Below, in pieces: positions 1 to 8,700 of a DNA stretch of 64,000 nucleotides. The translations under genes were made by a program, and so were the position numbers. Numbering within the stretch: the stretch's first letter is position 1; each line of letters begins with the position of its first letter. The notes under the pieces were generated by a model. That model searched no databases and was not told where the DNA came from. It was given only the letters and a program-made list of their open reading frames with translations. Origin of the DNA: Microbaculum marinisediminis (GTDB taxonomy: Bacteria > Pseudomonadota > Alphaproteobacteria > Rhizobiales > Tepidamorphaceae); the NCBI RefSeq assembly GCF_025397915.1, contig NZ_JALIDZ010000002.1, positions 496,001 to 560,000 on the forward strand, in the 5' to 3' direction.

Positions 1-1
1 C

Positions 2-367
2 GTGTCGGCGATCGAATTCGCCTTCGTGTTCCCGCTGCTCATCATAGTCGTCGGCGCCTCCATCGAGTACGGCCGCGCCCTCCAGGCGCGCAACGAAATG
101 AGCCATGCCCTGAGCAAGGTGGTCCGCGTGCTCAATATCGATCCGAAGAAGAGCTCGTCGCAGATCGCGTCGCTGCTCGCCTCGGACCTGAGCACCTACG
201 GGCCGGACGATCTACAGGTCGCCGTCGCCAATGCCGAGATATCCGGCAGCCCGTACATGAAGATCTCGGTCAAGTTTCCGTTCGACCTCCTGGTGCCGTT
301 CGGCGAACTCAGCACCGTCACGCTCGGCGTCGACACGGTCGCCCCCCTTATCGCGGCAACGAAATAG
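2..367 (+). CDS. TadE-like pilus assembly protein, 5'-truncated by window edge
   Basis: Pseudopilin-like membrane protein of the TadE/TadG group, which helps assemble Flp/Tad pili. The visible part opens with the family signature SAIEFAFVFPLL, an EF(A) motif running into one hydrophobic helix (residues about 5-20). After it comes the usual short ERGRALQARN-type stretch (here EYGRALQARNEM) and a roughly 90-residue periplasmic beta-rich tail. The open frame continues to the first base of the window, so the true start and any positively charged N-terminal leader lie upstream. The GTG at base 2 is only an internal codon. No other Tad genes are visible because this is the edge. Family assignment is good; partner genes are unknown. 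Confidence 0.8.
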   Translation: MSAIEFAFVFPLLIIVVGASIEYGRALQARNEMSHALSKVVRVLNIDPKKSSSQIASLLASDLSTYGPDDLQVAVANAEISGSPYMKISVKFPFDLLVPFGELSTVTLGVDTVAPLIAATK

Positions 368-533
368 CGGGCATTCACCGGACAGACGCGCCGGTGGCGC
401 GTCGTTCCGGGCCAGGCCGGGCCGGGACGCGCACGCATGGCCCAATTCCGCATGGGGCACGATCAAACTCTCGCCACACTCCGCAAGTCTCAAGAATCTC
501 TGTAAAACGGGTGAGAGACGAGGAGATCACGGC

Positions 534-899
534 ATGCGCAATACGCGAACTTTCTGGACCATGGCCGCCATCATCGTGGCGGGCCTGGGCGTCGCCGGCT
601 GCAACACCAGCTCCGGCGGAAGCCTGAGCGGCGGCGCCATCGACGGCAACTGGACGAGCGCCGACGGCCTGACCGCCACGCGGTTCGGCGGCGGACGGTT
701 CCAGACAATGGTGCTGGCAACCGGCGAAACGGTGTCCGACGGAACCTATCGGATGGTCGACGGGCGGACGGTGCAGATCACCATGCGCTCGGCGCTGCGC
801 GACACCACCACCATCGTCAACTGCAACCTGGTGACGCCGGACAACCTGGCCTGCGCGCGCACCGACGGCGGGCAGTTCTCGCTGACGCGCCGGACCTGA
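534..899 (+). CDS. Omp10-like outer membrane lipoprotein
   Basis: Small lipoprotein, 121 residues. A signal peptide (residues 1-22) ends in the lipobox LGVAGC, so Cys23 should be lipidated. The mature part starts with a Ser/Gly-rich linker. A compact domain follows, with GNWTSADGLTATRF, a central QITMRS element, VNCNLV and LACAR cysteine positions, and a final FSLTRR. This order matches the Brucella Omp10 lipoprotein (GSWVDPNG, EINMRS, VNCALV, LNC, FSLTRR) closely, as recalled from that protein. The start is fixed by GAGGAG about 11 bases upstream. It probably has its own promoter in the 166-base gap after the TadE-like gene. Function in the outer membrane is unknown beyond surface antigenicity in Brucella. 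Confidence 0.85.
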   Translation: MRNTRTFWTMAAIIVAGLGVAGCNTSSGGSLSGGAIDGNWTSADGLTATRFGGGRFQTMVLATGETVSDGTYRMVDGRTVQITMRSALRDTTTIVNCNLVTPDNLACARTDGGQFSLTRRT

Positions 900-927
900 A
901 GCCGCAGCCTACCTGACAGCGCAACGG

Positions 928-955
928 GGCCGGCCGCCTGACGGCCGGCCGTCAG
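928..955. terminator. Palindromic GC-rich hairpin between convergent genes
   Basis: GGCCGGCC at 928-935 can pair with its copy at 943-950. Alternatively CTGACGGCCGGCCGTCAG at 938-955 is a perfect 18-base palindrome. It lies between the 3' ends of the Omp10-like and flavin monooxygenase genes and overlaps the stop region of the latter. No U-tract follows on either strand, so it may stop transcription only weakly or act as an RNA 3' stabiliser. Confidence 0.45.
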
Positions 956-2250
956 TCAGGAGATTGCGCATGTGCCCGCGCGCCCGGCGCGATGGTTGGC
1001 GGGGCGGCGTTCAGCTTTTCCATGGCAAAGCCGGCGGCGGCCTTGTAGCCGGCGACGAATTCAGCGCGTTCGCGCGGCGGGACGACGTCGTCGATGGACT
1101 CGAATTCGCCGCCACAGCGCTCCGCGACGATGTTGAGGAGCCCGAACGGCCCTGCCCCGCGGTTGCGCAGGACCACGTCGGAGATCGGGCCGCACAGCCG
1201 GTCGTCATAGGCCTTCAGCGCGTCCGGCGTGACGCCGTGCTCGACCATGCACGCGCCAAGCACGCGCGCATCGACGATCGCCTGGCTCGCCCCATTGGAG
1301 CCGGTCGGGTACATGGCGTGGGCGGCATCGCCCATCAGCGCGACGGCGCCATCGCGCCAGGTGGCGACGGGATCGCGGTCGATCATCGGGTTCTCATAAA
1401 CGATGTCTGCGGCCCGCAGCAGCGCGGGCACGTCGAGCCAGTCGTAGCGCCAGTCCTCGAAGTGGTGGATGAAGGCGTCGATATCGACCTGCTTGAACCA
1501 GCCGCTGGACTGCCAGCCCTGCGAATTGTCGACGGTGACCTCGGCGATCCAGTTGATGGTGGCGAGTCCGGTGTCCGGATCGGGGTGCGAGATCGGGTAG
1601 ATCACCATCCGCTGCCTGTGGGTGCCCAGCCCGACGAAGGACGAGCCGGTGCGGATCGGCTTGGCCCGCGTCGTGCCCCGCCACATGATCGCGCCGCCCC
1701 AGTGGATCGGCGGCTGATCGGGGTGCATCTGCGCGCGCACCGCCGAATGGATTCCGTCGGCGCCGATGAGCAGCGTACCGGCGTGGCGGGCGACGGTCCC
1801 GTCGGCGCACTCGACGACCGCCGTGACGGTGCCGTCGGCATTGGTCTCGTATCCGGTCACGCGCTCGCCGAGCCGCACGGCATGCGGCCCGATGCGCGCG
1901 CGCACCGCCTCGTGCAGCAGCACGTGGAACAGGCCGCGGTGGACGGCGTATTGCGGCCAGTTGTAGCCGGCGAGCAATCCCCTGGGCTCGGCATAGATGT
2001 CGTTGCCGTTGAGGCCGACCATCGCCCATTCCTTCGCCGGCAGGCCGACGCGGTCGAGATCGTCGGCGCCGATGCCGAGATCGTAGAGCTCGCGCACGGC
2101 GTTGGGCTGCAGGTTGATGCCGACGCCGAGCGGACGCAGCTCCCGCACGCTCTCGAACACGATGCAGGGCACGCCGATCTGATGGAACGTCAGGGCGGCG
2201 GCGAGCCCGCCGATACCGCCGCCGGCGATCAGCACGAGAGGTTCGGGCAT
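952..2250 (-). CDS. PhzS-like FAD-dependent monooxygenase
   Basis: Flavoprotein hydroxylase of the p-hydroxybenzoate hydroxylase fold, 432 residues. It uses NAD(P)H, FAD and O2 to hydroxylate an aromatic or heteroaromatic acid in the cytoplasm. Visible motifs are the FAD-binding GGGIGGLAAA (residues about 10-19), RPLGVGINLQPNAV, the DG motif GADGIHSAVR, and the GD motif GDAAHAMYPTGSNGASQA. The blocks around RPLGVGIN, EPRG, PQYAVHRG, MIDRDP and the GD motif resemble PhzS, the phenazine monooxygenase, more than salicylate hydroxylase. No phenazine genes are nearby, so the substrate is unknown. It stands alone, preceded on its strand by a terminator at 2379-2407. Confidence 0.82.
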   Translation of the reverse strand: MPEPLVLIAGGGIGGLAAALTFHQIGVPCIVFESVRELRPLGVGINLQPNAVRELYDLGIGADDLDRVGLPAKEWAMVGLNGNDIYAEPRGLLAGYNWPQYAVHRGLFHVLLHEAVRARIGPHAVRLGERVTGYETNADGTVTAVVECADGTVARHAGTLLIGADGIHSAVRAQMHPDQPPIHWGGAIMWRGTTRAKPIRTGSSFVGLGTHRQRMVIYPISHPDPDTGLATINWIAEVTVDNSQGWQSSGWFKQVDIDAFIHHFEDWRYDWLDVPALLRAADIVYENPMIDRDPVATWRDGAVALMGDAAHAMYPTGSNGASQAIVDARVLGACMVEHGVTPDALKAYDDRLCGPISDVVLRNRGAGPFGLLNIVAERCGGEFESIDDVVPPRERAEFVAGYKAAAGFAMEKLNAAPPTIAPGARAHAQSPD

Positions 2251-2378
2251 GGTCCTGTCCTTCCTGTGGGATCACGGTTCTACCGCGCCGGACCGGGTTC
2301 GCAATGTCCGCGGACGTCTCCCCGTAGCGAATGGGCCCGGAACGAACGGGTCCGGAGCGAAGGAATTCTAGCACGAAA

Positions 2379-2407
2379 GAGCCCCGGATCCTGACGATCC
2401 GGGGCTC
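2379..2407 (-). terminator. Rho-independent terminator
   Basis: A perfect 12-bp stem (GAGCCCCGGATC pairing with GATCCGGGGCTC) closes a 5-base loop. On the minus strand it is followed by TTTCGT. It lies 85 bases past the alpha/beta hydrolase stop and upstream of the monooxygenase, so it separates these two minus-strand units. Confidence 0.8.
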
Positions 2408-2491
2408 AGGTCGCGTGCCCGCGTGCCAAGGGAGAGGTTACGGGCACGACAGGGACTTCCGGGAGCGGAACCGGCTCGACCGTCAGTCCAT

Positions 2492-3340
2492 TCAGGCGGC
2501 CACGTGAACCGGTGCGCCCATCGGAACCCGAAACGGCGACCGCGGCTTGTCGAGCCAGCGCTCGATCAGCTTCAGGCTTTCCGCGCCATGGGTGAGCGGC
2601 ATCATGTGGCCGGCGCCGGCGACGGTGACGTGGTCGACGACGGGAAGCTGCGCGGCGAGCGTCCACGCGGTTGCCAGCGCGGCACCGGTCGAGTTCGCCC
2701 CGGCGACGACGAAGGTCGGGACGTCGAACTGGCGGAGCGCGTTCAGCGGCATGCCGTCGGTGGCGCCGGCGGTGAAATTGCGCGACACGGTCGGGGCTTG
2801 CGCGGCGAAGGCGCGCCGGCGCTCCTCCGGCAGGGCCTGCCAGGCGCCCGCGCCGTTCCAGTAGTCGACGAAGCGGTGCATGGCGGCGTCCGGCGTCTTC
2901 GCCCTGGCGCCGTCTCCGACCACGCGCGCGATCGCGTCGATCTCGGCCCAGGCCTCGGGCGTGCCGATGTCGGGGTCCTCGAGGATGCGGAACAGCGTCG
3001 GCTCGAACAGCATCAGGCTGCGCACGCGCGAGCGATGCTCCCAGGCGAAACGCAGGGCGACCAGGCCGCCATAGGAATGGCCGACGAGATCGAACGGCGC
3101 CTCGAGACCGGCCACCGCGCCGGCCAGCACGTCGACGTCGTCGGCGAGGCGGAACGGGCGGTCGCCGGTCCAGGCCGGACGCGCGCCGTAGCCGGTCAGA
3201 TCCGGCGTCAGGACGGCGAAGCGGTCGGCGAGCGCGCGGCGCACGCCCTTCCACATGCCGCCCGACGACAGCGAGCCATGAACGAGAACGACGGGGCGTC
3301 CGCCGGCCCGCGGCCGGACGGACTCGTCAAAAGCCACCAT
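2492..3340 (-). CDS. Alpha/beta hydrolase
   Basis: Soluble alpha/beta-hydrolase fold enzyme, 282 residues from the ATG at 3340. It has the HG oxyanion motif VLVHGSLSSGG (residues about 18-28), the nucleophile elbow GHSYGG with Ser89, and a C-terminal catalytic His in GAGHMMPL. Such enzymes hydrolyse esters, lactones or C-C bonds; nothing here fixes the substrate. I chose the start at MVAFDESV because AAGGA lies about 10 bases upstream; a longer reading frame exists but has no ribosome site. The first 14 bases overlap the end of the upstream DUF1127 gene, so the two are probably co-transcribed and translationally coupled. A strong terminator follows at 2379-2407. Confidence 0.8.
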   Translation of the reverse strand: MVAFDESVRPRAGGRPVVLVHGSLSSGGMWKGVRRALADRFAVLTPDLTGYGARPAWTGDRPFRLADDVDVLAGAVAGLEAPFDLVGHSYGGLVALRFAWEHRSRVRSLMLFEPTLFRILEDPDIGTPEAWAEIDAIARVVGDGARAKTPDAAMHRFVDYWNGAGAWQALPEERRRAFAAQAPTVSRNFTAGATDGMPLNALRQFDVPTFVVAGANSTGAALATAWTLAAQLPVVDHVTVAGAGHMMPLTHGAESLKLIERWLDKPRSPFRVPMGAPVHVAA

Positions 3341-3572
3341 GACCCCGATCCTTGAAACCGTGGACTTCGCGCGCCGCCGCATACAGCGTCGAGCGGCACA
3401 GGCCGATATCGGTCAGCATGCGATCATCGAGCTCTCTCAGCTCGACCAGCGCCCGGCGCATGCGCCACCAGCGGCGGACCGTGGCCAGCGCGTTCTGGAC
3501 GACCTGACCGGCGCTGAAGAGGCTTGGGCTCTGCGGCCGTGCCAGGCCGAAATACTCGGCGGTCGTCATCAT
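3327..3572 (-). CDS. DUF1127 small basic protein
   Basis: An 81-residue protein with the DUF1127 (YjiS-like) core at residues about 34-65: WRMRRALVELRELDDRML, then TDIGLCRSTL. The Arg-rich helix and the DIGL motif are diagnostic. Proteins with this domain in alphaproteobacteria are often induced by stress or phosphate shifts and may bind RNA; that is family knowledge. It starts with ATGATG behind AAAGGAG, a strong ribosome site. The downstream hydrolase overlaps its end, an unusual partner for this family. The hydrophobic-basic N-terminal half has no recognised motif. Confidence 0.85.
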   Translation of the reverse strand: MMTTAEYFGLARPQSPSLFSAGQVVQNALATVRRWWRMRRALVELRELDDRMLTDIGLCRSTLYAAAREVHGFKDRGHGGF

Positions 3573-3664
3573 AGTCTCCTTTCAAGGTTCAGCGCGGCAG
3601 CGGCATCCCAGATTGCATCCAAGGGGATCATCCCCGTGGCTCTGGTTGCGATGCCGTGCATCCC

Positions 3665-3691
3665 GGCCGCCTTTCTAGGGGCGGCCTTTTT
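3665..3691 (+). terminator. Orphan rho-independent terminator on the plus strand
   Basis: GGCCGCC (3665-3671) pairs with GGCGGCC (3680-3686) around an 8-base loop and is followed by TTTTT (3687-3691). The U-tract points right, but no plus-strand gene precedes it: the flanking genes (DUF1127 and the sodium channel) both read left. It may end an unannotated small RNA antisense to the DUF1127 leader, or act weakly for the channel gene on the minus strand, where no U-tract follows. Confidence 0.65.
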
Positions 3692-3763
3692 CCGGATGAC
3701 GTCCGCTGCCGGGAAAATTGTTCCAGTTGTGTGCGGTGTGTTTCAGGCCTGTAGCGGGCCGGC

Positions 3764-4558
3764 TCAGCGGCCGGCGCCCGCTTTCCCCGCCAGTTCGGCG
3801 ATTTCGGCGCGCATGGCGCGCAGCTCGGCGATGATCACCTCCTGCTCGTTCTGCAGTTCCGCGCGCGAGGCGACCGCCTCGGCCTCGTGCTCGGCCTGCA
3901 TGGCCGAGACGATGATGCCGATGAACAGGTTGAGCACGGTGAAGGTGGTACAGATGATGAAGGGCACGAAGAACGCCCAGGCCAGCGGATAGACCTCCAT
4001 GACCGGGCGGACGATGCCCATCGACCAGCTTTCCAGCGTCATGATCTGGAACAGCGAATAGGCCGACGCCGGGATGGTCCCGAACCAATCGGGGAAGGAG
4101 GGGCCGTAGAGCTTGGTGGCGATCACCGAGAAGACGTAGAAGATCAGCGCCAGCAGCACCATGATCGAGCCCATGCCCGGCAGCGCGCCGACGAGGCCGC
4201 CGACGACGCGGCGCAGCGACGGCACGACGACGATCAGGCGCAGGACACGCAGGATGCGCAGGGCGCGGAACACCGACAGGCCGGCGGTGGCCGGCACCAG
4301 CGACAGCCCCACCACGACGAGATCGAAGATGCGCCAGGGATCGCGGAAGAAGTCGGCCCGATAGACCGCGAAGCGGGCGAGCAGCTCGACCACGAACACG
4401 GTCAGGACCGCGCGATCGAGAAACACCAGCAGATCGCCGGCCTGCGCCATGGCGGCGGGCACGGTCTCCAGACCGATCGTGATCGCGTTGACGACAATGA
4501 GGACGGTGATCACCGCTTCGAAGCGGCGCGACTCGAGAAGGGACTTCAACGACGGCAT
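3764..4558 (-). CDS. NavBac-type voltage-gated sodium channel
   Basis: Six-helix ion channel subunit, 264 residues, acting as an inner-membrane homotetramer. S1-S3 lie at about residues 13-90. The S4 voltage sensor is RALRILRVLRLI (98-109), with Arg every third position. S5 spans about 130-150. The pore contains the filter TLESWS (174-179), the signature of Na-selective bacterial channels such as NaChBac and NavAb. S6 is about 193-220. A charged helical tail, QAEHEAEA to ELRAMRAEI, fits the C-terminal coiled coil that holds NavBac tetramers together. I chose ATG 4558; the upstream extension is low-complexity and not membrane-like. It stands alone. Family knowledge links such channels to motility and pH response; that role is not shown here. 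Confidence 0.9.
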   Translation of the reverse strand: MPSLKSLLESRRFEAVITVLIVVNAITIGLETVPAAMAQAGDLLVFLDRAVLTVFVVELLARFAVYRADFFRDPWRIFDLVVVGLSLVPATAGLSVFRALRILRVLRLIVVVPSLRRVVGGLVGALPGMGSIMVLLALIFYVFSVIATKLYGPSFPDWFGTIPASAYSLFQIMTLESWSMGIVRPVMEVYPLAWAFFVPFIICTTFTVLNLFIGIIVSAMQAEHEAEAVASRAELQNEQEVIIAELRAMRAEIAELAGKAGAGR

Positions 4559-4798
4559 GGGGGCTTTCGGGCAGAAAAGACGGGCGGGCAGGAACGACGG
4601 TTGGCTATTTGGGCGGCCGCCGCGCCTTCCGCAAGACGGCAACTTGCCGCCGTCTTCGAAATCTTCCGCCGGGCGTCGACCCGGCGCGTTCGCGGTGACG
4701 TCCGATTTACCCTTCCCGGCTATCGTCGCCGCCTCGCCTGCCGTAGCGGCACACTCTTTTCCCCCGCGTCCCACGCCAACCACTCAGACGAATCCATC

Positions 4799-5257
4799 AT
4801 GAAACACATCCACACGATCAGTCTCGCGCTTGCGCTGTTGTTGCCGTCCGCGACAGCGGCAATGGCGGACTCCAGCGTTCCCGGGAACGTGCTTTTCAAC
4901 GGCACCACGGCGACGACGGCCGTGCGGTCGGAGACCGGCTGGTGCGCCGTCGCCGCCGGCCCCTCGACGTTCGAGAACGAAGGCAGCAACGCGGTCAATC
5001 TGTCGTTGGACGCCGTGAGCTATCTGACCGAAGACGCCTTCTACGAGGTTTCCGGGATGGCGCGGCTCAAGTTCAAGACCGCGACGACCGGCACCGTCCG
5101 CTTCGATTTTGCCGGCGACCTCCCGAAAGGCGTACGGCAGCCGACCTTCTCGAACTACAAGGAGCGCTATTCGCGGCGCGCGGGACGGCTCAAGACCTCG
5201 TTTCAGCTGAATTTTCCGGACTGCTCGGTGCAGGTCAAAGCCATCTACCGGGACTGA
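4799..5257 (+). CDS. Secreted protein of unknown function
   Basis: A 152-residue protein with a clear signal peptide: Lys-His start, hydrophobic run at residues 6-20, likely cleavage after AMA near residue 23. The mature part of about 129 residues is beta-rich in appearance. It has one Cys early (GWCAV) and one near the end (PDCSV), which could form a disulfide in the periplasm. I recognise no family. The next gene rightward is another small exported protein about 93 bases away, so the two may be one unit. It diverges from the sodium channel gene 240 bases to the left. Confidence 0.65.
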   Translation: MKHIHTISLALALLLPSATAAMADSSVPGNVLFNGTTATTAVRSETGWCAVAAGPSTFENEGSNAVNLSLDAVSYLTEDAFYEVSGMARLKFKTATTGTVRFDFAGDLPKGVRQPTFSNYKERYSRRAGRLKTSFQLNFPDCSVQVKAIYRD

Positions 5258-5350
5258 CGCTCCCCCGCATCCCAAGCCCCGCATCGAAGGCCCGTATCGG
5301 GTGCGCCCTGTCGGACGCCCCCTCCGCGGCCGTGACACAAGGAATGAACC

Positions 5351-5683
5351 ATGAAAATCAAAGCCCTGATCGTCGCGAGCCTCGCCGGCGCGAGCACCCT
5401 CGCCGGCGCGACCACCGCACACGCCCAATCCGCCGACCCGATCGTCGGGGAGGTCCGGACCTTCGCCGCGGACTGGTGTCCGAGAGACTTCCTGCCGGCG
5501 GACGGACGCCTCCTCCCGGTCGGCGGCGTCTACGTGAAGCTGTTCAGCCTCTTCTCCAACAAATTCGGCGGCGACGGCCGGCGGACCTTCGCGCTGCCGA
5601 TGCTGAAGCCCGAGGTCGACGTCAACGGGAAGACGCTCATCCGCTGCATCGCCTACGACGGCCAATATCCGGCGCGGCCGTAA
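5351..5683 (+). CDS. Exported single-domain phage tail collar-like protein
   Basis: A 110-residue protein. The signal peptide is about 25 residues (MKIKALIV to AHAQ). It is followed by one domain with the layout of the phage tail collar / microcystin-dependent-protein family: GEVRTFAADWCP, DFLPADGRLLPV, LFSLFSNKFGGDGRRTFALP. In phages and phage-like particles this domain sits at the tail fibre base. Here it is preceded by an export signal and stands alone. No other phage genes are nearby, so it is more likely a secreted or periplasmic stand-alone protein than a prophage remnant. Two Cys (DWCP and LIRC) could form a disulfide. Function unknown. Confidence 0.72.
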   Translation: MKIKALIVASLAGASTLAGATTAHAQSADPIVGEVRTFAADWCPRDFLPADGRLLPVGGVYVKLFSLFSNKFGGDGRRTFALPMLKPEVDVNGKTLIRCIAYDGQYPARP

Positions 5684-5708
5684 TGCGGCGCTTCGGGTCG
5701 GGCGTGGC

Positions 5709-5733
5709 GCGGGGCGACCATCGATCGCCCCGC
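5709..5733. terminator. Hairpin between convergent genes
   Basis: GCGGGGCGA (5709-5717) and TCGCCCCGC (5725-5733) form a perfect 9-bp stem with a 7-base loop. It lies between the stops of the collar-like gene and the large exported repeat protein. There is no U-tract on either strand, so termination is likely but not certain. Confidence 0.5.
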
Positions 5734-5741
5734 CGGGCCGG

Positions 5742-8700
5742 TCAGTCGAGCGGAACGATCGCGCCGTAGACGTCGTCTCGCCCCTTGCTGGCGGCCTCGC
5801 CCGTCCAGGTGATGGCCAGGTCGCCGGTGGCAAGCGCGGCGGTGGCGGGCTGCCACTGATCGCCCGCGGTCGCGTCGTTGACCCGGTATTCCGCGCCATA
5901 CGGATCGCCCCCGGCGTCGAAGACCTGCCCGTAGACCCCGTGGCCGGCCCCGTCCTGCCCGGTCGACGTCCAGACGACCGCGAAACCTCCGCCGGCGAGG
6001 CCCGCCGCCGAGGGCTCGGACTGGTGGTTCGCCGCCGTGGTGTTGATCTGGACCTCGGCGCCCGCGGGTCTGCCCCGCCCGTCTAACCGCCGCGCGACGA
6101 TCCCGTAGCCGGACCCGTCCTGCTGCAGCGAGGCCCAGCTTGCCAGGACCCCACCGTCGGCCAGGGCCGCAAGCGACGGCGTGCGCTGATGCTCCGCCGT
6201 GGTGGTGTTGAGCGGGATCTCGGCGCCCTTCGGCCGTCCCCGCTTGTCGAGGCGCCGGGCGAAGAGCCCGTAGCCGGACCCGTCCTGTTTCTGGGATTCC
6301 CAGGCGACGACGAAGCCCTTGCGGCCGAGCGCGGCCACCGCCGGCGCGGCCTGGCTCCGGGCGGTGGTGCGGTTGATCAGGAGCTCACGGCCCCTCTTGC
6401 GCCCCGAGGCGGTGAACGCCTGGGCGTAGATGCCCTTGCCCGACCCGTCCTGCCGCGCCGACTCCCAGACGACGACGAAGCTGCCGTCCGCCAGGCTCGC
6501 GACCGCCGGACGGGTCTGGTTGCCGCGGGCATGCGTGTTGACCTGTATCACCCGGCCCGCCGGCTTGCCGTTGCGGCGGAAGACCTGGCCGGCGATGCCG
6601 AACCCGCCCCCGTCCACGCCCTTGGCCGCCCATACCGCGACGAAGCCGCCCCGACGCAGCGCCGCCACGGCGGGATCGGTCTCGGCGCGGCCGGTGCCGC
6701 GACTGACGGAAAAGTCTTTGCCGGCGGGCTGCCCGGACGCGCGGAACCGCCGGCCCTCGATACCCGACGCCCCGCGAGCCTGCGCCCGCCAGACCACCAC
6801 ATAGCCGGACTTCACCGCGGCCATCGCGGGCTGCTGTTGCGCCTTGCGCCGGTCCGGACTCACCGCGACCGCATCGCCCGGTTCCACCACCGGCGGCACC
6901 GATGCTGCCTCGACGGTGACGGTGATCGTGCCGGAGGTGTCGCCCAGCCAGTCGCTTGATCCGGCATAGACGACGTGGATGGCGTGCGTCCCGACGGGCA
7001 GCGTCACGTCGAGGCTCACCGCGCCGCCCGACAGGGAAATGTCGCCGGCGAGCGGGGTCGCGCCCTTGCGGAAGCTGACCATGCCGTCCGGGGTGCCGTT
7101 TGCCGGCCCGAACGCGGAAACGGTCGCCGTCAAGGTAACGGACTGGCCTTCCGCCACGATCAGGGACGCGGCGCTGATCGCCGCCGTCGCGGCCCCCTTG
7201 TTGACCGTGTGCGCGATCCCGACCGAGGCGGAACCGGCGAAATTCGCGTCACCGTCATAGTCCGCGGTGATCGAATGCGCGCCGACGGACAGCGCCGTTA
7301 CGGAGAGCGTGGCGACGCCGCCACCGTCCAATGCCGCCGTGCCGAGAACCGTCGGACCATTCCGGAAGGTGACGATGCCGCCCGGCGTTCCGGCGGCGGA
7401 CGCCACGGTGGCGGTGAAGGTCACGGCCTGGCCGGTGACCGTCGTGTTCGTCGACGATGCGATACCCGTTGACGAGACGGCCTGATCGACCTGCTGCGCA
7501 AGGCCTTCGGATACGCTGGGATCATGGCTCGCCGCTCCGGGATAGGCTGCCGTGATGGTGCGCGCCCCGCCCGACAGGGCAGTCGTGGAGACCGTCGCGA
7601 CGGAATAGCCGCGCAGATCGCCCACGGCGTAGCCGCCGGCAGCGAGGGGGACGGCGGCCGCGTTCGTGTTCCCGGTAGCGGCCTGGCCATCGTTGTTGTA
7701 GCCCCAGCATCGCGCCGTCCCATCCTGCATAATCACGCAACTATGGAACTCGCCGGTCGCAAGCGCGGCGACGCCACCGGTCAGGCCGCTCGGCGTCACC
7801 GGGACCGCGCTGCCGGTTGCCGAGCCGTGGCCGAGCTGGTCCAGGGACCCGTCACCCCAGCAGGAGACGGCGCCCGAGCCGGACAGCGCGCAGGTGTGGC
7901 CGTATCCCGCGTCGACCGCGACGATGCCGGTCAAGCCGCCGGAAACGGAAACCGGAGACGGTCTGTATGACGTCGAGCCGTCGCCCAACTGCCCCAGATT
8001 ATTGAGGCCCCAGCACGCGATACCGCCGGCCACCAGCACCGCGCAGGAATGACCCGGGCCCGCAGCGACATCCCCAGCGGGACCGCCGAGACCGGCGACC
8101 GTTATCGCGGACTCGCTGTCGTTGGGCTTGTTGCCGTCGCCGAGCTGGCCATTGGAATTGTCGCCCCAGCATTTCACCGCCCCGCCCTCGATCACGGCGC
8201 ATGCGTGATCCGCTCCGGCCGCGAGCGCGATGACGCGTTCGGTCAGATTGCCGATGGCGATGGGCGTGGAAACCGCCGCGGGCCCGGGCGTCGGGTCGCC
8301 GCTTCCCCAGCACATCACCCCGCCCGCCTGCAACGCCGCGCAGGAGAACTGAGAGCCGGTGGCGACGATCGTCGCCGGGCCGCCCAGTCCGCTCACCGTG
8401 ACCGGCGTGGCCTGATAGAAGCCGCTGGGCGCTCCGGTCTGGCGGTCGTCGTTGAGCCCCCAGCAGGCCACGCCGCCGTCGTCGAGCAGCGCGCAGGTGT
8501 GTTTGGAATGTGAGTCGATACCGCGAACGCCGGAGGCGAGACCGCTGACGTCAACCGGGGTCAGACTGTCGCCGGAAGCCGCGTCACCCAATTGGGTGTC
8601 GCTGTCGTCGCCGACGCACTGGACGCCGCCTGCGGCGGTGAGGAAGCACGAATGATAGAGGCCGGGAGCCAGGGGCGCGCCATGCCCGACCCTGTCGAGC

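Noticed and set aside
5351-5683. Prophage remnant
   Set aside because: Only one collar-like domain, with a signal peptide, and no capsid, integrase, lysis or tail genes around it.
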